Source: Bacteroidota bacterium (GTDB lineage: Bacteria > Bacteroidota > Bacteroidia > Flavobacteriales > Weeksellaceae). Taken from it: a stretch of DNA of 7,258 bases. How positions within the stretch are numbered: the stretch's first letter is position 1; each line of letters opens with the position of its first letter. The stretch is from positions 1 through 7,258 of the forward strand of contig JAFDZJ010000450.1 of the NCBI GenBank assembly GCA_018266965.1, read 5' to 3'. A program made the translations under genes and the position numbers. The notes beneath the pieces are model-generated. The model was given only the letters and a program-made list of their open reading frames with translations, made no database searches and had not been told where the DNA came from. Shown in pieces: positions 1-6,005 of this stretch.

Positions 1-240
1 CAAGGTCGGAATTTGGTTGAGTCTGAATCCTAAATTTTTGTTTTCTCCATCGGAAAAAACTTTTACTCTAGCATCTTTTAATTCAAATTCTTTGGCAATA
101 GAAAGTGATTTGTCTTTGGAACCATCATCTATTAACAACAAATCAAATTCTGAAAAAGTTTGTGCCAGAACAGAGTTTATTGTTTCGGCTAAATAGGTTT
201 CTGCATTGTAAAACGGTATGGCTATGGTAACTAGTTTCAT
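1..240 (-). CDS. Family 2 glycosyltransferase, N-terminal 80 residues (3' end cut by window edge)
   Basis: Start of a GT-A fold family 2 glycosyltransferase, which would move a sugar from a nucleotide donor onto the lipid-linked repeat unit at the cytoplasmic face of the inner membrane. The ATG is at 240-238 and the frame is open to base 1. The protein opens MKLVTIAIPFYNAETYL, the classic first beta strand and nucleotide-binding loop. It then has INSVLAQTF and LLLIDDGSKDKS at about residues 37-48, where the D-D-G-S is the usual UDP-contacting segment, followed by DGENKNLGF near residue 64. The DxD-type metal site and acceptor domain lie outside the window, so donor and linkage cannot be predicted. 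Its start overlaps the stop of the upstream polymerase gene as ATGA (240-237), which points to translational coupling in the same transcript. Confidence 0.93.
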   Translation of the reverse strand, partial: MKLVTIAIPFYNAETYLAETINSVLAQTFSEFDLLLIDDGSKDKSLSIAKEFELKDARVKVFSDGENKNLGFRLNQIPTL

Positions 241-1316
241 GGTTTGTAGTACATGGTTTGGAAAATAATAAAAAGACAAACAAGAAACAAAATGGCGGCA
301 ATGGAAGTTCTGTATTTTCCACTCTCACCGAAAACTGGTGCAAATAAAAATGGAATGAACATCCAAGACATTACTCCCCATCTGTCGGAATATGGAATTT
401 GGAACATCAAGAAAAATACACAACTCATCCCAATATAAGCTTTTAGTAGAATATCATAATTATTTTGCTTTTGTCCGTATTTCCTTAACAATAAAAAAAT
501 AATAAGAAAAATAGTATTGAAAGCAACAAATTGTGGTTTGAAACCTACATTATACTCTTTTAGCATATCGCCATTCAGGTAACTATCTCTCCTATCTCCT
601 TGGAATAATTTCCCGATAGAATTACCAAAAGTAAGTACACTTACCTTGAAAAATGAGAGAATAACAAAAATTCCGTATATGATAACATACGATTTCAATT
701 TCAACTTTTGGAACAATTCCACCAAAATAAAAATTATCAGTACAAATACAGAAGTAACATGAAACCCAATCCCAACAAGCACTGGTAACAACCAAGAAAC
801 TATATTTTTTGGATTTTTCAAATAAAAGCCAACTCCTAAAAACAAAAATGCTAATGCAACTCCTTGTCTAACGATATTAATCCCCAAACTTTGAAAAAAA
901 TACAAGCTAACAAAAGAGAAAAAAACAAACAACACATTGTAGTTATAAAGTCTGGAAAAATTAGCACACGCAAGAAAAAGTACAACAACAAAAATCAAGC
1001 TCAACCAAAAAATATAGACCTGTGGATTACTGGTGAACAAATGGATTGTTGCCATAAGCCAAGTTACCAAAATTTCTGTGCCAAAATCTAATTTTTTGTA
1101 AAATGAAAATTGATAGCGGTATAGATAGGTATCTGTACCTACATTGACCCCTCTACTTCCAAAGAGCACAACTAGTGCAATCACAAAAAATAATGAAATG
1201 ATCAATCCCAATACATTAGCCTGTTTTTGGCGTACATCAACCTTTAATGCAAATAAAATCGCAATAAAGGCAAAAAAACCGTAAAGGATAAAATAGTTAA
1301 AACTAAATGCAATCAT
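237..1316 (-). CDS. wzy: EpsG-type polysaccharide polymerase (Wzy-like), 359 aa
   Basis: Probable polymerase that joins lipid-linked repeat units at the periplasmic face of the inner membrane. The protein is almost entirely hydrophobic, with roughly 10 or more membrane segments. It carries the marks of the EpsG family: FGSRGVNVGTDTYLYRYQF at residues 52-70 (R-x-x-x-GtDt-x-x-Y), GINIVRQGVALAF at 145-157 with a conserved Arg, GIGFHVTSVF at 182-191 with a His, and PYSDRWGVMSW at 308-318. The length of 359 residues suits the family. The ATG sits 12 bp after the flippase stop with no Shine-Dalgarno sequence, and the TGA stop overlaps the next gene's ATG. Position beside a Wzx-type flippase supports the polymerase role. 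Wzy proteins diverge strongly in sequence, so the substrate is unknown, and a different EpsG-like membrane role in polysaccharide synthesis is possible. Confidence 0.83.
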   Translation of the reverse strand: MIAFSFNYFILYGFFAFIAILFALKVDVRQKQANVLGLIISLFFVIALVVLFGSRGVNVGTDTYLYRYQFSFYKKLDFGTEILVTWLMATIHLFTSNPQVYIFWLSLIFVVVLFLACANFSRLYNYNVLFVFFSFVSLYFFQSLGINIVRQGVALAFLFLGVGFYLKNPKNIVSWLLPVLVGIGFHVTSVFVLIIFILVELFQKLKLKSYVIIYGIFVILSFFKVSVLTFGNSIGKLFQGDRRDSYLNGDMLKEYNVGFKPQFVAFNTIFLIIFLLLRKYGQKQNNYDILLKAYIGMSCVFFLMFQIPYSDRWGVMSWMFIPFLFAPVFGESGKYRTSIAAILFLVCLFIIFQTMYYKP

Positions 1317-1328
1317 TTCAATACTATT

Positions 1329-2624
1329 CTAAAATATTTTTTTTCTTAAAAACAAGATGGCAAATATGGTGAAATACAAAATAAACATAAACATATATGC
1401 CATTGCTGCACCTTCAATCCCATACATTCCTACTAAAATATAGGTGAGTACAATCTGGATTACAATAGAAGACACATCAATAATTATTACCCACCACACT
1501 TTGGCTCTTGCAACCAATGCAAAACTAAAAATCTGAGCACATACTTTGAAAAAATCACCCACCAATTGATATTTAAACAAATATTGAGCGTCCAAAAACC
1601 TATCGTCTGCTAATAATTTAATTAAAAAAATCTTGAAAACAAAAATCCCGATAAGTATAACAACAACAAAAGGAACCATAATTTTATAAACCGATTTTAT
1701 TTCGGAGGTTACTTCTTTAATGTTTTTTAAACCAGAAATCTTTGGAATGAAATAGGTGGTAACTGTAAGGGTAAAAAACATAAGACTGGCACCAGAAATC
1801 CTAGTTACCAATTCATAAATACCGGCTGCAGAAAGGCTTACTTTATCAATAATAATATTCCGAATAAGTATGGAAGACCAAGGGAATAATGCAGAAGATA
1901 CAATCCCTAATATGATAAAGTGAGTTAATAATTTTACTTGCTTTGGCTCTATTTTTTGCCAAAAAAAAGATTTAGAAACCCAAGGTTCATTTCTTAATAT
2001 AAATATGACTACAAAAAAAGAAAATACTGGTGCAATCACTACCGACAACAAAGCTCCACTGATACCATAAAAATAGATAAGTAACAGTGAAATTGCCAAG
2101 GTTAGCAGATTGGAAATTATATTGAGTTGGTTGGTTTTCTTGTATTGTATATGTCCATTGACTATTGCAATGAAAAAATTATTGAGTACATACAGTATCA
2201 ATGATATACCAAAAACATAAAAAATATAATAGTAATCCGGAGAGTCAAAAATCCAAAACGAGATAGTTTTTGGAAGAATAATAAGTAACAAACCAATAAT
2301 ACCAGAAGAAATAACAGACAATTGGAATGAGGTAGAAATCATGGACTTCAATTGTCGTTGATCTTTTGTTGTAAGATATTCCGCTATATATTTCACAATA
2401 CCTTGGGACATTGCTCCTCCTCCGAAAACCAAAATAATCAATACAAAGGAATACAACTGTCCGAAAAGTGCCAATCCTTCTGTACCCAATTTCAAGGCGA
2501 TGAATTTTCCAATGATGAGTGTGGTTAGGATTTTTACTACAGAAGCAATTGCAGAAAAAAAACTCGCATTGATGAATTCTTTCCCCTTTAGTCTATAAAA
2601 CAAGGATTGGATCTTGGTCATCAT
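1329..2624 (-). CDS. wzx: Wzx-type polysaccharide repeat-unit flippase (WzxE-like, MATE-like superfamily), 431 aa
   Basis: Probable flippase that moves undecaprenyl-diphosphate-linked repeat units from the cytoplasmic to the periplasmic face of the inner membrane. The protein has about 12 predicted membrane segments. It begins with an amphipathic stretch and FFSAIASVVKILTTLIIGKF (residues 22-41), then LGTEGLALFGQL (46-57), a pattern typical of the WzxE / O-antigen translocase branch. Other family-like patches are RNIIIDKVSLSAAGIYE at 255-271, charged residues and A-G within a membrane region, and YQLVGDFFKVCAQ at 352-364. Two adjacent ATGs (2624-2622 and 2621-2619) could both start translation, and neither has a Shine-Dalgarno sequence. 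The gene follows the kinase by 12 bp and precedes the polymerase by 12 bp. It holds three 8-base homopolymers. The substrate cannot be read from sequence. Confidence 0.9.
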   Translation of the reverse strand: MMTKIQSLFYRLKGKEFINASFFSAIASVVKILTTLIIGKFIALKLGTEGLALFGQLYSFVLIILVFGGGAMSQGIVKYIAEYLTTKDQRQLKSMISTSFQLSVISSGIIGLLLIILPKTISFWIFDSPDYYYIFYVFGISLILYVLNNFFIAIVNGHIQYKKTNQLNIISNLLTLAISLLLIYFYGISGALLSVVIAPVFSFFVVIFILRNEPWVSKSFFWQKIEPKQVKLLTHFIILGIVSSALFPWSSILIRNIIIDKVSLSAAGIYELVTRISGASLMFFTLTVTTYFIPKISGLKNIKEVTSEIKSVYKIMVPFVVVILIGIFVFKIFLIKLLADDRFLDAQYLFKYQLVGDFFKVCAQIFSFALVARAKVWWVIIIDVSSIVIQIVLTYILVGMYGIEGAAMAYMFMFILYFTIFAILFLRKKIF

Positions 2625-2636
2625 TCAATGGTATTT

Positions 2637-4997
2637 TTATTGGAAAAATTGCCACCATTTTTTATTGGCTGCATGGTATCCATAACCCAAAGTATTGCCA
2701 TAACCAAAGTTTCTCCTAGTAACATCATTAATAATGAAATTCACATTGTTCAATTTTTTGGAATCACTGGCTTTATTAGCAAAATCTATGAAAGATTGTT
2801 CGGATTTTTCGGATCTGGTAATGTATAGTGTAGTATCTGCAACATTTGCAATAATCATGGTATCTGTAACCAGCATTAGTGGGGCACAATCTATAATGAT
2901 ATAATCATATACACCGCTTACAACTTTCAATAATTCTTGATACCTTCCATTTTCTAATAAAGAAGTTGGATTGGGCGGAATACTTCCGGAATAGATGATG
3001 TCGCAATTAGTCGAAAAAGGACTTGGATGTAATATACTCTTAACATCATCAACATTTTCTGCCAAATATTCTGTAAGTCCAGCAGCGGAAAATTTCGAGT
3101 TGTCATATCGTTGCAACTGTGGATTTCTAATATCCGAACCAATCAACAACACTTTTCTTTTTGGAGAAGACAAAGCAATTGCTAGGTTGGACGAAACGAA
3201 AGTTTTTCCTTCGCCTTTGGTAGAAGAAGTTACCATTATAATTTTATCTTTTTCTTTTTTAGGTAAAACAAAATTAAGATTGGTAACTAATATCCTGAAT
3301 GCTTCGGAAATTGGCGAAACATCGTTCATCTGGATTAGAGGATTGTCTTTTCTGCTTATCCTTGGGATTTCTGAAATAATTGGGATATTGGAAAGCTTCT
3401 CAATATCGTGTTTGTTTTCAATTTTATCATTAAACAATTCACGAAGATAGATGATTGTAAAAGGCAAAAGCAGACCTGTAAGAAAAGCCACACCAAGAGT
3501 AATCATTTTCTTTGGAGATTCCGGCTTTTTCAAAGTGTATGCCTTGTCTATAACCCTGGCTTTATCCGCTGTCATAGCAAGTGAAATTGCAGACTCTTCT
3601 CTTTTTTGTAATAACAACAAATACAATCCTTCCTTAATCTGTTGTTGTCTTTCTATACTCCTAAAAAGTTTTTCTTGTGTAGGGAGTTTATTTATTTTAT
3701 TCTCGAAACCACCTTGTTCGGTGTTAATTTGTGCTTTGGACATATTGAGAGCCGTGATATGTTTGGAAAGTCCTTCTCTCACAGAGTTACGCATTTGTCG
3801 GATTTGTGCATCAACTTCTACCACTAGTGGATTTTCCTCGGTAGCATTTTCCATTAGTTTGTTTCTTTGTAACACTAAAGAATTATATACTTCGATATTT
3901 TTACTAGCTGCTACATTGTCCAAGCCTACATTTGCCGGGAGAGTTTGGTAAGCACTCTGTTTATTAAGATATCCCAAAAGCATTTGGCTGAGTTGCAATT
4001 GTGTTTCCAGATTCAACTCTTTGGCGTGAGCTTCGGTATTCAATTGAAGATTGAGCCTAGCTTCGGAAGGAATATCAACGATATCATTAGCCTTTTTGAA
4101 TTGTTCTCTTTGATTTTCTACATCGCCCAATTCTTTGGAAATAAGTGTAATTCTTTCATCGATAAAATTTTTGGTTTTGGAGGATTCAGAATTTTTGTCA
4201 GCGATAGCATCTAGGTTGTAATATTGGACCAAATTGTTCAAAAAATCTTTGGACTTTTCTCTATTTTGTCCTTTCAGCGACAGGTTGATAACAGTTGCAT
4301 CTTTATCTGCCAACTCTACCGTAAGTTGTTTTTGATAATCTTCTACCGCATCATCAAAAGTACGGTAACGGAACTGAAACTCGTTGTCGATTTTGGTTTT
4401 AATGAATTTTGGCTTGGTATAATTTTTATTTTTTTGAATAATAATATTGGTAAATGGTAAGGAAATAGTGGTATCAAAAGTACTTTCAATAGGCTTATTC
4501 CATTCTTTGGAGGACAATATTAATTGATTTCCTTTTATCTTGACATCAATAGGTTCTTTTGGGAATTTTTCCACCTCTTTTTCGGTTAGCACTCGGATAA
4601 AAATTGGACTGGTATTTTTATACAATTCCGAATTGAAAAAAGTCCCGATACTATACACTGGGATTTGTACACCCAAATCTTTGACAACATCACCAATGAG
4701 TTTTTTAGTTTTAAAAACTTCCAATTCGTTTTCTATACTATTGGTACCCATACCACTGAAACCTGCTAAACCTTGTAATACTCCAAAATCGCCAGAGGCG
4801 GTGGACATTTTTTTGGCATCTTTTATCAACACTTTTGTTTCTGATAGATAGACAGGTGCTGAAATTTTAATATAAATAATCCCTAACGCCAGAAAAAGCA
4901 ATATCGACAATACAAACAGTTTCCATTTGCTGATGTAGGGTTTTACAATTTCTCTGATGTTGAATTTATCTTTTTTATATTCGATATCTTGATTCAT
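2637..4997 (-). CDS. wzc: Wzc-like polysaccharide co-polymerase with fused BY-kinase domain (tyrosine autokinase), 786 aa
   Basis: Inner-membrane protein that sets chain length and, through cycles of tyrosine autophosphorylation, drives polymerisation and export with the Wza-like protein. Layout: short cytoplasmic N-terminus; Wzz-type domain from about residue 13 with first membrane helix at 26-44; long periplasmic region with coiled-coil stretches near 278-345 and 395-460; the GNVR-type segment at about 437-512 with the proline-rich PESPKK motif at 492-497; second membrane helix at about 498-517; then the kinase. The kinase has Walker A SSTKGEGKTF (591-600, Lys598), Walker A' VLLIGSDIRNPQL (616-628, Asp622) and Walker B YDYIIIDCAPL (697-707, Asp703). 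The C-terminal tail has three tyrosines (766, 772, 774). In the E-x2-R-x2-R oligomerisation motif the last Arg is Val571. Full length for the fused proteobacterial/Bacteroidota form. The ATG lies 38 bp after wza in an A-rich leader. Confidence 0.97.
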   Translation of the reverse strand: MNQDIEYKKDKFNIREIVKPYISKWKLFVLSILLFLALGIIYIKISAPVYLSETKVLIKDAKKMSTASGDFGVLQGLAGFSGMGTNSIENELEVFKTKKLIGDVVKDLGVQIPVYSIGTFFNSELYKNTSPIFIRVLTEKEVEKFPKEPIDVKIKGNQLILSSKEWNKPIESTFDTTISLPFTNIIIQKNKNYTKPKFIKTKIDNEFQFRYRTFDDAVEDYQKQLTVELADKDATVINLSLKGQNREKSKDFLNNLVQYYNLDAIADKNSESSKTKNFIDERITLISKELGDVENQREQFKKANDIVDIPSEARLNLQLNTEAHAKELNLETQLQLSQMLLGYLNKQSAYQTLPANVGLDNVAASKNIEVYNSLVLQRNKLMENATEENPLVVEVDAQIRQMRNSVREGLSKHITALNMSKAQINTEQGGFENKINKLPTQEKLFRSIERQQQIKEGLYLLLLQKREESAISLAMTADKARVIDKAYTLKKPESPKKMITLGVAFLTGLLLPFTIIYLRELFNDKIENKHDIEKLSNIPIISEIPRISRKDNPLIQMNDVSPISEAFRILVTNLNFVLPKKEKDKIIMVTSSTKGEGKTFVSSNLAIALSSPKRKVLLIGSDIRNPQLQRYDNSKFSAAGLTEYLAENVDDVKSILHPSPFSTNCDIIYSGSIPPNPTSLLENGRYQELLKVVSGVYDYIIIDCAPLMLVTDTMIIANVADTTLYITRSEKSEQSFIDFANKASDSKKLNNVNFIINDVTRRNFGYGNTLGYGYHAANKKWWQFFQ

Positions 4998-5035
4998 TTT
5001 TTTCTTTTAATTTCAAAAAAGATTATAGAAAATTT

Positions 5036-5845
5036 TTACAATTGTTTCCTGTTGAGGAACAAGGCCAAAAGTCCAATAGCAACTGAAGCAATAGCTATCC
5101 AGACCGAAGATTGTGGTCCATATTTAGCAGAATTTTGTCTGGTTTTGTTGGCAGGGACAACCACAATATCATTTTGTTTCAAATAATAATATGGTGAGAT
5201 GATAAAATCTGCTTTGGAAATATCCAAAGTACTGCTAGTAGTAACTCCGTCCACATTTCGCAATACCATTACTTTTTCTCTTTCTCCATATATGGTAAGA
5301 TCTCCTGCCATAGCAATCGCATCTAGCACGGATAGTGTTTGTCCATCGGGAATGGTAAATCGTCCGGACTTATTAACTTCTCCCAAAACAGAAATTTTAA
5401 AATTTACAGTTCTTATGCTTACAGAAGGGTCTTTGATGTATTTTTTCAGTTTGGATTGCAAATCTTCTTTCAGCTGATCGATAGTTTTATCCTTTGTGGC
5501 AATTGTCCCAATAATAGGAAAGTCTATTGTATTAGTAGCACTTACAGTATAGGTTGGACCAGCAATAGGTACTTGTGTCTGTGTAGGTACATTGGAACTC
5601 GCAGAAGAGTATAGAGGATTTTCCGATGAAGAATAATTTTGATTAAAAGGTTTTACCACATTGTTGTCCTTTGCAGAAACCAAAATCACCAATTGATCTC
5701 CTGATTGTATAGTCAATATAGCATTTTCTTTGGAAGCAGTAAGAGCTACTTGCTGCAAATTCTCCATATAATTGATATTTGTTTTACTCTTACATGCCGA
5801 TAACAAAAGGATAGCGGATAAAAACAAATAAGCGATTTTCTTCAT
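5036..5845 (-). CDS. wza: Wza-like polysaccharide export lipoprotein (Poly_export + SLBB), 269 aa
   Basis: Outer-membrane lipoprotein expected to form or gate the exit channel for the polysaccharide, working with the Wzc-like protein encoded next. It starts MKKIAYLFLSAILLLSAC, a lipoprotein signal with lipobox L15-S-A-C18; Cys18 would be lipidated. The Poly_export domain runs from about residue 40 (LTIQSGDQLVILV at 44-56) to about 146, including DFPIIGTI and the D-P-S-V-S-I strand at 139-144. An SLBB domain follows, from about 149 (ISVLGEVNKSGRF, then DAIAMAGDLTIYGERE). A hydrophobic segment at about 247-264 precedes the final NRKQL. A Ser/Asn/Thr-rich linker at about 68-98 interrupts the first domain, which looks like a loop insertion. 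The length is short next to E. coli Wza (about 380 residues), with a single SLBB repeat, as is common in Bacteroidota. The start is fixed by the signal peptide. Confidence 0.95.
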   Translation of the reverse strand: MKKIAYLFLSAILLLSACKSKTNINYMENLQQVALTASKENAILTIQSGDQLVILVSAKDNNVVKPFNQNYSSSENPLYSSASSNVPTQTQVPIAGPTYTVSATNTIDFPIIGTIATKDKTIDQLKEDLQSKLKKYIKDPSVSIRTVNFKISVLGEVNKSGRFTIPDGQTLSVLDAIAMAGDLTIYGEREKVMVLRNVDGVTTSSTLDISKADFIISPYYYLKQNDIVVVPANKTRQNSAKYGPQSSVWIAIASVAIGLLALFLNRKQL

Positions 5846-5872
5846 ATATTATTTTGGTGTTATTTATCAAAC

Positions 5873-5904
5873 AAATAGACAAACGATTTGTTGTCCGTCT
5901 ATTT
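5873..5904 (-). repeat. Inverted repeat (8-bp arms) in the wza leader
   Basis: Arms AAATAGAC and GTCTATTT are perfect complements (5873-5880 and 5897-5904) around a 16-base loop. The loop permits a competing shorter stem, ACAAA-TCG-TTTGT on the minus strand (5891-5879), which shares bases with the outer 3' arm, so two folds exclude each other. The downstream minus strand is T-rich but broken (TTTGTTTGATAAAT), so it is not a clean intrinsic terminator for capD. The repeat ends 27 bp before the wza start codon and could affect translation, stabilise the mRNA or bind a dimeric regulator. Confidence 0.55.
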
Positions 5905-5920
5905 ATAATATTCATTAAAA

Positions 5921-5928
5921 CAAACTTA
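5921..5928 (-). promoter_or_regulatory. Candidate Bacteroidota -7 box, TAAGTTTG
   Basis: The minus strand reads TAAGTTTG, fitting TAnnTTTG. The nearest upstream TTTG ends at 5954, leaving a 25-nt spacer, longer than the usual 19-21 or so. The box lies 10 nt beyond the second copy of the 15-bp repeat. Transcription would start near 5914 and give a leader of about 68 nt containing the inverted repeat at 5873-5904. Position relative to wza is better than for the other box. Confidence 0.35.
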
Positions 5929-5938
5929 TACTTTTTTG

Positions 5939-5953
5939 AAGTTTTCTATTTTA
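5939..5953 (-). repeat. 15-bp direct repeat, copy 2 (TAAAATAGAAAACTT)
   Basis: Exact copy of the sequence at 5991-6005, in the same orientation. It lies between two TAnnTTTG boxes, 10 bp upstream of the one at 5921-5928. It could be a regulator binding site or the relic of a small duplication around the capD stop. Confidence 0.8.
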
Positions 5954-5962
5954 CAAATTTTA

Positions 5963-5976
5963 TTTTTTATAAAAAA
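5963..5976. repeat. 14-bp perfect palindrome TTTTTTATAAAAAA
   Basis: Self-complementary A/T tract between the two copies of the 15-bp repeat. Having no G/C pairs, it is unlikely to act as an RNA hairpin. As DNA it would be bent or easily melted, which is common in upstream regions of low-G+C genomes. Confidence 0.6.
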
Positions 5977-5983
5977 CGAAGCA

Positions 5984-5991
5984 CAAATATA
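5984..5991 (-). promoter_or_regulatory. Candidate Bacteroidota -7 box, TATATTTG
   Basis: The minus strand reads TATATTTG, an exact fit to the TAnnTTTG consensus of Bacteroidota primary-sigma promoters. A TTA lies 17 nt upstream (6011-6009) where TTG is expected, so the -33 element is weak. The box starts at the last base of the upstream copy of the 15-bp repeat. Transcription from here would give a wza leader of about 130 nt. A/T-rich DNA yields such matches by chance, hence the low confidence. Confidence 0.3.
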
Positions 5992-6005
5992 AGTTTTCTA
6001 TTTTA
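5991..6005 (-). repeat. 15-bp direct repeat, copy 1 (TAAAATAGAAAACTT)
   Basis: The minus strand reads TAAAATAGAAAACTT, beginning with the TAA stop codon of capD. An identical copy lies at 5939-5953, 52 bp away start to start, close to five helical turns. The match ends after exactly 15 bases on both sides. Confidence 0.8.

Larger units (their letters stand above)
5846..6002 (-). promoter_or_regulatory. capD-wza intergenic region, probable promoter or leader of the wza operon
   Basis: At 157 bp this is the only gap longer than 40 bp in the window, and it is very A/T rich. It holds a direct repeat whose second copy reaches into the capD stop codon, a palindrome, two boxes fitting TAnnTTTG and a hairpin-forming inverted repeat, each listed separately. 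No open frame or RNA gene is visible. Because all genes downstream are within 38 bp of one another, a promoter here would drive wza, wzc, wzx, wzy and the glycosyltransferase. Read-through from capD is an alternative, since no clear intrinsic terminator follows capD. The regulatory role is inference. Confidence 0.5.

Noticed and set aside
143..343. Minus-strand 66-codon frame across the polymerase-glycosyltransferase junction
   Set aside because: It overlaps two real genes in another frame and its sequence (PLPPFCFLFVFLLF...) matches no family; the ATGA junction explains the region.
1950..1970. A/T stem (TTTTTT-GGC-AAAAAA) inside wzx as a regulatory hairpin
   Set aside because: It lies within coding sequence for SFFWQKIE and has only A/T pairs; codon and base composition explain it.
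2995..3951. Two consecutive plus-strand open frames (2995-3450 and 3451-3951) opposite the kinase gene
   Set aside because: They are antisense to a clearly conserved kinase and coiled-coil sequence, have no recognisable domain, and their Ser/Leu/Ile/Phe-rich make-up is what reversed Lys/Glu/Asn-rich coding produces.
5846..5904. Intrinsic terminator after capD
   Set aside because: The hairpin is A/T rich and is not followed by an unbroken T run on the minus strand; it also lies 100 bp past the stop.
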